This document shows, piece after piece, positions 1 through 10,962 of a stretch of DNA of 64,000 nucleotides (the stretch's first letter is position 1; each line of letters begins with the position of its first letter). Position numbers and translations under genes: made by a program. The stretch comes from NAT127 sp034717695 (GTDB lineage Bacteria > Pseudomonadota > Gammaproteobacteria > Pseudomonadales > Porticoccaceae). The stretch is taken from the NCBI GenBank assembly GCA_034717695.1, contig JAYELS010000030.1:108537-172536 (forward strand), in the 5' to 3' direction. The notes beneath the pieces were generated by a model that was given only the letters and a program-made list of their open reading frames with translations, was not told where the DNA came from and ran no database searches.

Positions 1-1
1 G

Positions 2-295
2 GTGGTGATTTTCGCCGGGGTGCTGATCGCCGGCGCCATCGTCAATTTCCTGATCGGCCAGCTGGTGAAGAGCACCGGTCTCGGCGGCACCGACCGCCTG
101 TTGGGCATGGTATTCGGCGCCCTGCGGGGCGGCATCATCGTGCTTGCGCTGTTGATACTGGTGCCCGGGGTGGTGCCGGTCACGGAGGACCCCTGGTGGC
201 ATGAATCGCTGCTGATCCCCCACTTTTTGCGTTTCGAGAACTGGGCCGTGGATACCACGCACCAGATCCTGACGTTTTTCCAATCGCTGTTCTGA
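2..295 (+). CDS. cvpA: CvpA family inner-membrane protein, C-terminal part
   Basis: This is the last 97 codons of a gene that begins before the window, so no start codon can be assigned. The visible protein has two hydrophobic segments separated by a short polar stretch (LVKSTGLGGTDRLLG) and a glycine-rich turn (FGALRGG), which is the pattern of the colicin V production protein CvpA. The stop lies 12 bp before purF, and cvpA-purF is the standard gammaproteobacterial order, which supports the assignment. CvpA is a small inner-membrane protein linked to envelope homeostasis; its biochemical role is unsettled. Confidence 0.85.
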   Translation: MVIFAGVLIAGAIVNFLIGQLVKSTGLGGTDRLLGMVFGALRGGIIVLALLILVPGVVPVTEDPWWHESLLIPHFLRFENWAVDTTHQILTFFQSLF

Positions 296-307
296 AAGGT
301 AGAGACT

Positions 308-1833
<1,526 letters not shown>

Positions 1834-1834
<1 letters not shown>

Positions 1835-3039
1835 TGCACCCTGACGACCCCCTGTTCGGCGCCGGGATCGACACCCTCGCCATCCGCGCCGGGCAGACCC
1901 GCGGCGCTGAGGGCGAGCACGCCGAGGCCATCTACCCCACCTCCAGCTACGTGTTCGCCAACGCCGCCGAGGCCGCCGCGCGCTTTGCCGGGGAGCAGCC
2001 GGGCAATGTCTATTCCCGCTACACCAATCCAACGGTGCGCATGTTCGAGGAGCGCATCGCCGCCCTCGAGGGGGCCGAGGAGGCGGTGGCCACGGCGTCG
2101 GGGATGTCCGCCATCCTCAGCCTCGCCATGGCCCACCTGAAGAGCGGCGACCATGTCATCTGTTCCCGGGATGTGTTCGGCACCACCGTCAACCTGTTCA
2201 GCAAGCAACTCGCCAAGTTCGGCGTCGCCACCACCTTCGTGCCCCTCGCCGACGTGGCGGCCTGGGCCGCCGCCATGCGCCCCGAGACCCGGCTGTTGTT
2301 TGTCGAGACCCCGTCCAACCCCCTGGCGGAGGTGGCGGATATCCGCGCCCTCGCCGCCATCGCCCACGGCGGTGGCGCCCTGTTCGCGGTGGACAACTGC
2401 TTCTGTACCCCGGCGCTGCAAAAGCCCCTGGATTTCGGCGCGGACATCATCATCCACTCCGCCACCAAGTACCTCGACGGCCAGGGCCGCTGCCTCGGCG
2501 GCGTGGTGCTCGGCAGCGCCGCGCTGATGGCGGATGTGCGCACCTTCCTGCGCACCGCCGGGCCCAGCCTCAGCCCCTTCAACGCCTGGGTGTTCCTCAA
2601 GGGCCTCGAAACCCTGCGCCTGCGCATGGATGCCCACTGCGCCAACGCCCAGCGCCTGGCGGAGTGGTTGTCCGCGCACCCCGCCGTGGAACAGGTGTTC
2701 TACGCGGGCCTGCCCAGCCACCCGGGCCACGCCATCGCCAGCCGCCAGCAGCGGGGATTCGGCGGGGTGCTGTCGTTCCGGGTGAAGGGCGGCCGGGAGG
2801 AGGCCTGGCGGGTGATCGACAACACCCGCATCCTGTCCCTCACCGCCAACCTCGGGGATGTGAAGAGCACCATCGTCCACCCCGCCACCACCACCCACGG
2901 GCGTCTCTCCGCCACGGAGCGGGCCGAGGCGGGCATCACCGAGAACCTGATCCGGGTATCGGTGGGCCTCGAGGACATCGCCGATATCCAGGGGGACCTG
3001 GCGCGGGGGTTGGCGTTGTGTCTGGTGTCTGACGTCTGA
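1834..3039 (+). CDS. metZ: O-succinylhomoserine sulfhydrylase (MetZ)
   Basis: A 401-residue PLP enzyme of the Cys/Met metabolism family, expected to turn O-succinylhomoserine and sulfide into homocysteine. The PLP lysine lies in HSATKYLDGQ around residue 210, and SRYTNPT is conserved near the N-terminus. The ATG overlaps the purF stop, and purF-metZ adjacency is common in gammaproteobacteria, which favours MetZ over the paralogous cystathionine synthases. The final codons (SDV, stop) fall inside a 7-bp repeat array that continues into the spacer, so the native C-terminus may have been replaced. Confidence 0.93.
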
Positions 3040-3098
3040 CGCTGGACGTCTCACGCAGTCGGGCTTTTGCGTCAGGCATCAGACATCAGACGTCCGAC
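3026..3098. repeat. Two opposed 7-bp tandem repeat blocks forming a hairpin
   Basis: Bases 3027-3054 read as four 7-bp units of GTCTGAC type (two exact). Bases 3071-3098 read as four units of ATCAGAC type in the opposite sense. Arms 3026-3042 and 3069-3085 pair at 15 of 17 positions. The first block overlaps the metZ stop codon. It could act as a terminator after metZ, but no T-run follows. The period matches the TTCAGGT array at 26954-27000. Confidence 0.8.
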
Positions 3099-3125
3099 CC
3101 AAATAACCACAAGGACCCCACCACC

Positions 3126-4052
3126 ATGCCCCCAACCCCCTCGCACCACCGGGAACTCAACGCCATCGTCGCGGCGGTGGGCACGGTGCTGCTGGGCAAG
3201 GAGACGCAGATCCGCCTCGCCCTCGCCTGCTGCCTGGCCCGGGGGCATTTGCTCATCGAGGATCTGCCGGGGATGGGCAAGACCACCCTGGCCCACGGCC
3301 TCGCCGCCGCCCTCGGCCTCAGCTTCAACCGCATCCAGTTCACCAGCGACCTGCTGCCGGCGGATATCCTCGGCATCTCCATCTACGAGGCGGAGTTGAA
3401 GGGGTTTCGCTTCCACCCCGGGCCGATCTTCTGTCAGTTGCTGCTTGCCGACGAGATCAACCGCACCACCCCGAAAACCCAGAGCGCCCTGCTGGAGGCC
3501 ATGGCGGAGGGCCAGGTCACCGTGGAGGGGGAGACGCGGCCGCTGCCGAGCCCGTTCTTCGTCATCGCCACCCAGAATCCGGGCTTCCAGAGCGGCACCT
3601 TTCCCCTGCCGGAATCCCAGCAGGACCGCTTCATGCTGCGCATTTCCCTCGGCTACCCCGACCCCGTCGCCGAACGCCAGCTGCTGGAGGGGGGTGATTC
3701 CCGGGAGCGCCTGGCGCGCATCCGCCCCGTCATCGACCCGCCGCGCCTGCTCGAGCTGCAGCGGGCGGCGACCGCCGTCCACGCCTCCCCGGCGGTGCTC
3801 GACTACCTGCAGCGGCTGGTGGCCCACACCCGCACCGCCGCCAACATCAGCTGCGGACTGTCCCCCCGGGCGGCCCTGGCGCTGCTGCAGTGCGCCCGGG
3901 CCCACGCCATGATCGCCGGGCGGGACTACGTCATCCCCGAGGACATCCAGGCCCTGTTCCCCGCCCTCGCGGGCCATCGCCTGCAGGGGGACGCCGCCCG
4001 CCAGGGGGGCGCCCTGGTGGAGCAGGTGCTCAACGCCGTCGATATCCTTTAA
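3126..4052 (+). CDS. MoxR family AAA+ ATPase
   Basis: A 308-residue MoxR-type AAA ATPase. Walker A is DLPGMGKTT near residue 46, Walker B is LLLADEINR near residue 104, and the arginine-finger region reads PESQQDRFMLR. MoxR proteins act as chaperone-like ATPases and are usually encoded with a DUF58 protein and a membrane transglutaminase, as here: the DUF58 gene starts 7 bp downstream. The substrate is unknown; the family context points to assembly or modification of an envelope protein. Confidence 0.93.
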   Translation: MPPTPSHHRELNAIVAAVGTVLLGKETQIRLALACCLARGHLLIEDLPGMGKTTLAHGLAAALGLSFNRIQFTSDLLPADILGISIYEAELKGFRFHPGPIFCQLLLADEINRTTPKTQSALLEAMAEGQVTVEGETRPLPSPFFVIATQNPGFQSGTFPLPESQQDRFMLRISLGYPDPVAERQLLEGGDSRERLARIRPVIDPPRLLELQRAATAVHASPAVLDYLQRLVAHTRTAANISCGLSPRAALALLQCARAHAMIAGRDYVIPEDIQALFPALAGHRLQGDAARQGGALVEQVLNAVDIL

Positions 4053-4059
4053 GGCGCCG

Positions 4060-5031
4060 ATGACTCCGCTGGCGCGACTCAGGTCCCGATACCAGCGCTG
4101 GTTCCACCGCTGGCTGGCGCGGCGCATCCCCGAGGAGCAGGAGGTGGTGCTCGACCGCCGCCGCATTTTCATCCTGCCGTCCCGGGCCGGTTTCGCCTTC
4201 CTCGGCGTGGTGGCGCTGCTGTGGCTGGTGGCCACCAATTACCAGAACAACCTGGTGTTCGCCTTCGCCGCCCTGCTGGCGTCCATGTTCGTGGTGGCGA
4301 TCTTTCACAGTTACGCCAACCTCTCCGGGCTGCGCCTGCGAGTCGAGCAAGTGGACCCCGCCTTCGCCGGGCACCGCGCCCGGGTGGTGATCGCCCTCGG
4401 CCAACAGGGCCGCCCCCGGCTGCGGGATGAGCTGACCCTCTCTTTCCCGGGGGCGAGCCCGGTGGTGGCGACTCTCCCCGGAGCCGCCGCCAGCGCCGAG
4501 CTGTTCGTGCCCGCGCCCCGGCGCGGCTGGCTGAGGCCGGGCCGCCTGACCGTTGAAAGCCACTACCCCCTCGGTCTCTTTCGGGTCTGGACCCATGTGC
4601 TGCCGGCCTGCCGGGGCATCGTCTACCCCCGCCCCCTTCGCGGCGAGCCCCTGGCCCTGGGGGATGGCGGCGGGGACGGCGAGGCGCGGCTGGTGGCCGG
4701 TGGCAGCGAGGATTTCATCGGCCTCGACAAGTACCGCCCGGGGGAATCCCTCAACCGGGTGGCCTGGAAGCACCAGGCCCAGGGGCGGGGCATGCTCAGC
4801 AAGCAGTTCGGCGAGAGTATCAGCCGCAGCCTGTGGCTCGACTGGCGGGCCTTCCCGGGCCTCGACCGGGAGGCGCGGCTGTCGCGCCTGTGTCAGTGGC
4901 TCTTGGCGGTGAGTGCCGGGGACGATGCCTACGGCCTGCGCCTGCCGGGGATCGAGACCGAGCTGGCCCGGGGGCCGGCGCACCGCGACCGTCTGCTGGC
5001 GCTCCTCGCCCTGTTCGAGGTGGCGGACTGA
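4060..5031 (+). CDS. DUF58 domain protein
   Basis: 323 residues. Two adjacent hydrophobic segments lie near residues 45-85, followed by a beta-rich region and the DUF58 signature (GLDKYRPGESLNRVAWK) near residue 215. DUF58 proteins resemble VWA-domain proteins without the full metal site and are the usual partners of MoxR ATPases. The gene lies between moxR and tgpA and overlaps tgpA by one base. The molecular role is unknown. Confidence 0.9.
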   Translation: MTPLARLRSRYQRWFHRWLARRIPEEQEVVLDRRRIFILPSRAGFAFLGVVALLWLVATNYQNNLVFAFAALLASMFVVAIFHSYANLSGLRLRVEQVDPAFAGHRARVVIALGQQGRPRLRDELTLSFPGASPVVATLPGAAASAELFVPAPRRGWLRPGRLTVESHYPLGLFRVWTHVLPACRGIVYPRPLRGEPLALGDGGGDGEARLVAGGSEDFIGLDKYRPGESLNRVAWKHQAQGRGMLSKQFGESISRSLWLDWRAFPGLDREARLSRLCQWLLAVSAGDDAYGLRLPGIETELARGPAHRDRLLALLALFEVAD

Positions 5032-7004
5032 TGGCGACGCCCCCCTGGCAGTTGAGCCGCCACGGCACCCTGTGGATTCTGATCGGCTTCGCGGTGGCGG
5101 TGGCGCCCCTGCTGCGCCATCTGCCCCCCTGGCTCGCCGCGGTGGGGGCCATCGCCATGCTGTGGCGCATCCAGATCTATCGGGGCCGCTGGGGCGCGCC
5201 GGGGCGCTGGCTCAAGCTGGCGCTGGTGGCCCTGGCCGGCGCGGGGCTGGTGCTGTCCTTTGGTGGCCTCGCGGGGCTGGAACCCATGGTCAGCCTGCTG
5301 GTGATCGCCTATGCCCTGAAACTGCTCGAAATGCACGGCAGGCGCGACGCCCTGGTGGCGATCTACCTGGGATTTTTCGTCGCCGTGGTTCAGGGGCTCT
5401 TCGATCAGGGCATCGTCACCGCCCTGCAGGTGCTGGCGGGGGTGGTGGCGGTGTCGGCGGGGCTCGCCGGCGTCAACCAGCGGGATCTCCACGGCCGTCC
5501 CGGGCGACCCCTGGCCAGCGCCGCCACCCTGGTGGCCCAGGCGCTGCCCCTGATGCTGGTGATGTTCCTGCTGATGCCGCGCCTCGGGCCCCTGTGGGAT
5601 GTGCCCACCCCTGGCCGTTCCGCTATCACCGGGATGGGGGATACGGTGGCGCCGGGGGATATCACCCGCCTCGGTCGCTCGGCGGGAATCGCCTTTCGCG
5701 CCCGCTTCGAGGGGGAGATTCCGCCCCGGGGCCAGCTCTACTGGCGGGGGCTCACCCTGTCCGAGTTCGACGGCCGGCGCTGGTCCCGGGGGGACGGGGG
5801 AGAGCCTGCGCGGGTTCCCGGCCGGGTGCCGCCACCGGGTGGCGGCGGCCAGTTCAGCGACTACAGCGTCATCCTGGAGCGCACCGGCACCGACTGGCTC
5901 TACGCCCTGGCGGTGCCCGAGCCCCTCTCCCCGGGCATTGGCCTCAAAGGGGATTACACCCTGGTCAATCCCACCCCCGTCCATGCCCGCATGGGCTACC
6001 GGGCCCGCGCCTGGCACGCCGGGGCCATGGATGCCGCCGGGCTCGCCCCCGGGATCCGCGCCGAGGCGACGGCACTGCCCGCCGGCAGCAATCCCCGCAC
6101 GGTGGCCACCGCCCGGGCCTGGGCGCGGGAAACCCCGGATCCGGAGGCCCTCATCGAGCGGGTGCTCCAGCTTTTCAACCGCCAGTTCGTCTACACCCTG
6201 GAGCCGGCCCGCCTCGGTCGCCACGGGGTGGACGATTTCCTGTGGACCACCCGGGAGGGCTTTTGCGAGCACTTTGCCTCCGCCTTCACCCTGTTCATGC
6301 GCGCCGCCGGCATTCCCGCCCGGGTGGTGGTGGGCTATCAGGGCGGCGAGGCTCACCCCGAGGGTTACCTGATCGTGCGCCACTACGATGCCCACGCCTG
6401 GGCCGAGGTGTGGCTCGACGGGCGGGGCTGGGTGCGGGTCGACCCCACCGCGGCGGTGGCGCCGGAGCGCATCCGCATGAGCCTGGTGGACCTGTTCGCC
6501 GCCGAGGACGGCCTCTTTGCCGATTCGCCCCTGTCCCTGGTGCGCTTCCGCGACGTGGGCTGGATCAACCAGCTGCGCCTGCGCATGGACGCCCTCGAAT
6601 ACGCCTGGGGCCGCTGGGTGCTGGGCTATGACGATGTCCAGCTGGATCTGCTGGCGCGGCTGCTCGGCCGCGTCGATGCCGGGCGCATGGCGCTGCTGTT
6701 GCTGGTGGCGGGGCTGCTCGCCCTGGCGCCGGCCATCGCCATTGCCCTGTGGCCCACCCGGCGCCACCCCCGGGACGGCGCCGATCGGGCCTACCTGCGC
6801 TTCTGCACCCGCATGGCCAGGCTCGGCGTGGCGCGCCGGCCGGGGGAGGGCGTCAGGGATTTTGCCGAGCGCGCGGCGCGGGCCCGGCCCGAGCTCGCCG
6901 CGAGTATTCGCGCCATCAGCCTCTGTTACGAAAAATCCCGCTACGGGCGCGGTGGCGACCAGGTCCGCCAGTTGCGGCGGCGGGTGGCGTCGCTGCGCGG
7001 CTGA
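5031..7004 (+). CDS. tgpA: TgpA-like membrane transglutaminase (DUF3488)
   Basis: A 657-residue protein with several N-terminal membrane helices, a large periplasmic region and a last helix near residue 560. The transglutaminase core shows the catalytic Cys in GFCEHFASAF (about residue 411), His in HYDAHAWAEVW (about 450) and Asp in RVDPTAAV (about 470). I placed the start at the ATG overlapping the DUF58 stop, because the 66 codons upstream in this frame lie inside DUF58. TgpA of Pseudomonas aeruginosa is the named relative; its periplasmic substrate is unknown. Confidence 0.9.
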   Translation: MATPPWQLSRHGTLWILIGFAVAVAPLLRHLPPWLAAVGAIAMLWRIQIYRGRWGAPGRWLKLALVALAGAGLVLSFGGLAGLEPMVSLLVIAYALKLLEMHGRRDALVAIYLGFFVAVVQGLFDQGIVTALQVLAGVVAVSAGLAGVNQRDLHGRPGRPLASAATLVAQALPLMLVMFLLMPRLGPLWDVPTPGRSAITGMGDTVAPGDITRLGRSAGIAFRARFEGEIPPRGQLYWRGLTLSEFDGRRWSRGDGGEPARVPGRVPPPGGGGQFSDYSVILERTGTDWLYALAVPEPLSPGIGLKGDYTLVNPTPVHARMGYRARAWHAGAMDAAGLAPGIRAEATALPAGSNPRTVATARAWARETPDPEALIERVLQLFNRQFVYTLEPARLGRHGVDDFLWTTREGFCEHFASAFTLFMRAAGIPARVVVGYQGGEAHPEGYLIVRHYDAHAWAEVWLDGRGWVRVDPTAAVAPERIRMSLVDLFAAEDGLFADSPLSLVRFRDVGWINQLRLRMDALEYAWGRWVLGYDDVQLDLLARLLGRVDAGRMALLLLVAGLLALAPAIAIALWPTRRHPRDGADRAYLRFCTRMARLGVARRPGEGVRDFAERAARARPELAASIRAISLCYEKSRYGRGGDQVRQLRRRVASLRG

Positions 7005-7111
7005 GAGGGAAAATGCCTGTGGGGGCTGTTTTACCCCGGGCGGGAAGGTTACATTGTGACGAAACGCGCCAGCGCCCCGCCGGCACCGATGCCAACACCC
7101 AAGGACATTCA

Positions 7112-8512
7112 ATGAACAGACTGCAATTCCTCGGCGCCGCCCGGGAAGTCACCGGCTCCTGCTACCTGGTGGAGGCGGGTTCGCGCCGAATCCTCCTCGA
7201 TTGCGGCATGCACCAGGGGGGCGATGCGGTGGATCGCCTGGCAACGGAATGCTTTGATTTCGATCCCGGTCAGATCGATGCGGTGGTGCTGTCCCACGCC
7301 CATCTCGACCACTCCGGCCTGCTGCCGCGCCTCGTCAACTGCGGTTTCAGCGGCCCGATCTTCTGTACCGAAGGCACCCACCGGCTCCTCAAGATCCTGC
7401 TGGAGGACGCCGCGAGCATTTATTTCCGCGATCTGGAGTACGACAACCTGGCCCGCCGCCGGGCGGGCAAGCGCCCCAGGGAAGCACTCTACAGCGCCGA
7501 GGACGTGGTGCGGGTATTGAAGGCCTGCCGGCCCATGGCCTACCACCAGCAGCGGGAAGTGGTGGCCTGGGTGGGGCTGCGTTTCTTTGATGCCGGCCAC
7601 ATTCTCGGTTCCGCTATCGTCGAGCTGACCCTTAGCGATGACACGGGGGAGCGGGTGCTGGTGTTTTCCGGCGATCTTGGCAACCCTGAGACATCGCTGA
7701 TGCCCCACTACGAAACCCTCGAGCGGGCCGATCTGGTGCTGATGGAATCCACCTACGGCGCCCGCGATCACCGCCCCATGGACGAGACCCTCGACGAGCT
7801 GCGGGCGGTGATCCGCCGGGCGGCAGCGGAAGGGGGCAATGTGCTGATTCCCGCATTCGCCGTGGGCCGCACCCAGGAGCTGTTGTTTCACCTCGGGGAG
7901 CTGTACCAGGAGGGCCTGCTCAAGGATTGGCAGGTATTTCTCGACAGCCCCATGGGCCACGCCGTCACCGAGGTCTACGCCCGCTCCCCGGAGCACCTGG
8001 ACAGGGGCGATGTGGCCACCATCACCCGCAATGGCAACGGCCATATCCGCGACTTTCTGCCCAACCTCAGCATCACCGAATCGGTGGACGACTCCATCGC
8101 CATCAACAAGGTGCGGGAGGGAGCCATCATCATCGCCGGCAGTGGCATGTGCACCGGCGGGCGCATCCGTCACCACCTCAAGCACCGCCTGTGGGAGAGC
8201 CGCAACCACCTGGTGTTTGCCGGCTTCCAGGCGAAGGGAACCCTGGGGCGAATTCTCATCGACGGCGTCCCCAAGGTGAAGCTGTTTGGCCAGTGGATCG
8301 TGGTCAAGGCGCAAATCCATACCCTCGGTGGATTTTCCGCCCACGCCGGCCAGCGGGACCTGCTGCACTGGGCGTCCTGTTTCAGGAATGAGCCGCGCAT
8401 CTATCTGGTCCACGGGGAAATCGCCGGCATGGAAGTGCTGCAGGAAACCCTGTGGCGGGAGCACGGCATCCGCGCCGAGATCCCCGAGTTGCGCCAGGTG
8501 GTGGAGTTCTGA
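7112..8512 (+). CDS. Beta-CASP metallo-beta-lactamase RNA-processing nuclease
   Basis: A 466-residue MBL-fold protein of the YSH1/CPSF-like type. It begins NRLQFLGAAREVTGSC and has the zinc motif HAHLDH near residue 61, a beta-CASP region, SGMCTGGRIRHHL near 343 and FSAHAGQRDL near 410. Such enzymes cleave RNA endo- or exonucleolytically. The start is the first ATG giving the conserved N-terminus; an upstream extension in frame lies over tgpA and is not credible. The next gene begins 3 bp after the stop. Confidence 0.9.
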   Translation: MNRLQFLGAAREVTGSCYLVEAGSRRILLDCGMHQGGDAVDRLATECFDFDPGQIDAVVLSHAHLDHSGLLPRLVNCGFSGPIFCTEGTHRLLKILLEDAASIYFRDLEYDNLARRRAGKRPREALYSAEDVVRVLKACRPMAYHQQREVVAWVGLRFFDAGHILGSAIVELTLSDDTGERVLVFSGDLGNPETSLMPHYETLERADLVLMESTYGARDHRPMDETLDELRAVIRRAAAEGGNVLIPAFAVGRTQELLFHLGELYQEGLLKDWQVFLDSPMGHAVTEVYARSPEHLDRGDVATITRNGNGHIRDFLPNLSITESVDDSIAINKVREGAIIIAGSGMCTGGRIRHHLKHRLWESRNHLVFAGFQAKGTLGRILIDGVPKVKLFGQWIVVKAQIHTLGGFSAHAGQRDLLHWASCFRNEPRIYLVHGEIAGMEVLQETLWREHGIRAEIPELRQVVEF

Positions 8513-8515
8513 GCC

Positions 8516-10225
8516 GTGTCCCTGTCGCTGCTGCTCGGTTCCATCGGTCTCTTTCTGCTCGGGATGTGGCTGCTCACCGAAGGGCTCAAGCTCGCCGGTG
8601 GCCGCGCCCTGCAACACATGCTCGGCCGCTGGACGTCGAGCAAGCGGCGAGCCCTTGCCGCCGGGGTGATGGTGACGGCCCTGGCCCAATCCTCCAGCGC
8701 GGTGACGGTGGCCACCATCGGTTTCGTCAACGCCCGGCTGATGACCTTCAGCCGCTCGGTGTGGGTGATCTTCGGCAGTAATGTCGGCACCACCTTCACC
8801 GCCTGGCTGGTGACCCTGTTCGGCCTCAAGTTCAGCGTTGCCGCCCTGACTTTCCCGATGGTGGGGGTGGGGGCCTTCTTGCGGGTGTTCGCCCCCTACC
8901 AGCGGGGCCGCGCCCTGGGCATGGCGCTGGCGGGCTTTGGCCTGCTGTTCATGGGTATCGACAGCCTCCGGGAGAGCTTTGCCGGCGTGGCGGAAGCGGG
9001 CTGGGTACAGGCACTGCTGAGTGGCGACGGCAACCGGCTGTGGTGGGGATTCGTCATCGGTTTTGCCCTCACGGTGCTGACCCAGGCCTCGGTGGCCGCC
9101 ATCGCCATCATCCTCACCGCCATCGCCAGCGGCCTGGCGGGACTCGATTTGGCCCTGGCGGCGGTGATCGGCGCCAATGTGGGCACCACGTCCACGGCGG
9201 TGATGGCGTCCCTGGGGGCTACCCCGAATGCCAAGCGCCTCGCCTGGGCCCATGTGCTGTTCAACCTGCTCACCGGTGTGGTGGCGCTGCTGGTGCTGCC
9301 GGTGTTCATGGTGGTGGTGGATGCCACCCCCCTCGGGGATCATTCCGCCAGCGACCTGACCTACCTGGTGGCCATCTTCCACACCTTCTTCAACGTCCTC
9401 GGGGTGTTGGTGATGTGGCCCCTGGAGCCCTACCTGTCGCGCTTCCTGCAGCGGCGCTTTCAGCGCACACGGGCGCGCCACCGGGCGCAGTTTCTCGATG
9501 CCAACGTGGCGACGGTGCCGGATCTGGCGGTGCGCGCCCTGAGCGCCCAGCTCCACGACCTGGCGGATCGCCTGACGGCGGAATCCCTCGACGCCGTGGC
9601 CCGCACCGGCAAGGGCAAGGTCCCGGCGGAGGAGCAGAAGCAGATTCTCGGGGAGGTGGAAACCTATATCGGCCAGGTGTCCCAGGCGGCCCTGTCCGGC
9701 AAGCTTGCCGGCCAGCTCACTGCCGGCCTCGCCATTCGCCACTACCTGCATAACGCGGTGCTGCTCGGCGAGCAGATCGCCGCCCTCGGTGCGGAGGGAG
9801 AGGTCGAAAGTCCCTGGGTGATGGCCGAGCTGGAGAGCTGGTTTGGCCGCATCGGCGCCTACAACGCCGATCTCTACCACCTCGACCAGACCCTTGCCCA
9901 GCAGCACTGGACGGTCTTGCTGGAGGATTACCATCAGCTCAAGAACCGCCTGATGGACGGGGCCACCCAGCGCCGCGCCGCCATGGCGGAGGTGGATGCC
10001 GCCCTGCAACTGGCGAGCCTCGGGCGGCGCTACAGCGAGCAATTGCGCCACACCCTCAATCGCTTTGCCGTTCTCGACGCCAGCGACGGCCCGGAGGAGG
10101 GCACCCCCCGGGAATCCCCGGACGAGCCGGCGGTGGGCGTCGATAGCGACAGCGACAGCGACACCGACACCGACACCGACACCGACGGGGAGGGCATGGC
10201 CAGCGGGGACGAGCCATCGCGCTGA
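8516..10225 (+). CDS. Na/Pi cotransporter family protein with PhoU-like tail
   Basis: A 569-residue NptA/YjbB-type transporter. Two inverted membrane halves each hold the family motif: AQSSSAVTVATIGFVNA near residue 56 and TQASVAAIAI near 188. The second half of the protein is helical and PhoU-like. It starts at GTG, 3 bp after the nuclease gene. The expected role is sodium-coupled phosphate movement. The C-terminus carries an acidic run of SD and TD pairs encoded by a 6-bp repeat (about 10141-10188), which may vary in length between strains. Confidence 0.9.
   Translation: MSLSLLLGSIGLFLLGMWLLTEGLKLAGGRALQHMLGRWTSSKRRALAAGVMVTALAQSSSAVTVATIGFVNARLMTFSRSVWVIFGSNVGTTFTAWLVTLFGLKFSVAALTFPMVGVGAFLRVFAPYQRGRALGMALAGFGLLFMGIDSLRESFAGVAEAGWVQALLSGDGNRLWWGFVIGFALTVLTQASVAAIAIILTAIASGLAGLDLALAAVIGANVGTTSTAVMASLGATPNAKRLAWAHVLFNLLTGVVALLVLPVFMVVVDATPLGDHSASDLTYLVAIFHTFFNVLGVLVMWPLEPYLSRFLQRRFQRTRARHRAQFLDANVATVPDLAVRALSAQLHDLADRLTAESLDAVARTGKGKVPAEEQKQILGEVETYIGQVSQAALSGKLAGQLTAGLAIRHYLHNAVLLGEQIAALGAEGEVESPWVMAELESWFGRIGAYNADLYHLDQTLAQQHWTVLLEDYHQLKNRLMDGATQRRAAMAEVDAALQLASLGRRYSEQLRHTLNRFAVLDASDGPEEGTPRESPDEPAVGVDSDSDSDTDTDTDTDGEGMASGDEPSR
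10141..10188 (+). repeat. 6-bp microsatellite coding for SD/TD pairs
   Basis: The stretch reads as repeats of GACAGC followed by repeats of GACACC, giving alternating Ser-Asp and Thr-Asp near the end of the Na/Pi transporter. The 6-bp period keeps the frame, so slippage would change only tail length. Confidence 0.85.
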
Positions 10226-10299
10226 ACCTGCTCGGGGGCTTTTGCCCTTTCCCCGGGCCCTGACCATAATGGCCGCCACAGATTCCACGGAGACCGACC

Positions 10300-10935
10300 A
10301 TGCGCGACTGGATGATCAAAAGCCCCCTGCCCAGCCCCGACGAAGCCCTTCCCGGCCGCGCCGAGGCGATGCCCGTTACCGCGCCCCATTGGGTCAACGG
10401 CCAGAGCATGAGGCCACCCTTCCCGACAGACACCGCCAGCCTCCTGCTGGGTCTCGGGTGTTTCTGGGGCGCCGAGCGCCTCTACTGGCAGCTGCCGGGA
10501 GTGCATGTGACTGCGGTGGGCTACGCCGGGGGGTACACCCCCAATCCCACCTATCAGGAGGTGTGCTCCGGCCTCACCGGTCACACCGAGGTGGTGCTGG
10601 TGGTGTACAGGCCGGCGGATATCAGCCTCGGAGCATTACTCAAGGTGTTCTGGGAGGCCCACGATCCCACCCAGGGGATGCGCCAGGGCAACGACCTCGG
10701 CACCCAGTACCGTTCCGCCATCTACTGCCATTCAGAGGATCAGCTGGCACAGGCCCTGGCGAGCCGCGACACCTACCAGCGGGGGCTGGCCGCTGCCGGC
10801 TACCCCGCGATCACCACCGAGATCCGCGAAGGGGTGCCGTTCTACTACGCCGAGGACTATCACCAGCAGTATCTGGCGAAGAATCCCGGAGGCTATTGCG
10901 GCTTGCGGGGAACCGGGGTCGCCTGTCCGGTGTAA
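10300..10935 (+). CDS. msrA: Peptide-methionine (S)-S-oxide reductase (MsrA)
   Basis: MsrA repairs methionine-S-sulfoxide in proteins. The 211-residue product has the active-site motif GCFWGAERLYWQLPGV near residue 53, YAGGYTPNPTYQEVCSG, and EDYHQQYLAKNP. The C-terminus CGLRGTGVACPV offers the resolving cysteines for thioredoxin-linked recycling. The roughly 50-residue N-terminal extension matches the long MsrA form. A GGAGA element precedes the ATG. Confidence 0.96.
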   Translation: MRDWMIKSPLPSPDEALPGRAEAMPVTAPHWVNGQSMRPPFPTDTASLLLGLGCFWGAERLYWQLPGVHVTAVGYAGGYTPNPTYQEVCSGLTGHTEVVLVVYRPADISLGALLKVFWEAHDPTQGMRQGNDLGTQYRSAIYCHSEDQLAQALASRDTYQRGLAAAGYPAITTEIREGVPFYYAEDYHQQYLAKNPGGYCGLRGTGVACPV

Positions 10936-10962
10936 TGGCGGCGGGGCCTGTAGGTCGTCGCC

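Noticed and set aside
4833..5030. N-terminal extension of the transglutaminase frame
   Set aside because: It overlaps the DUF58 gene completely; the ATG at 5031 gives the typical membrane start.
7109..10288. A 1059-codon open frame on the minus strand opposite the nuclease and Na/Pi transporter genes
   Set aside because: It is antisense to two clear genes, has low-complexity His/Gln/Gly-rich content typical of high-GC shadow frames, and shows no domain.
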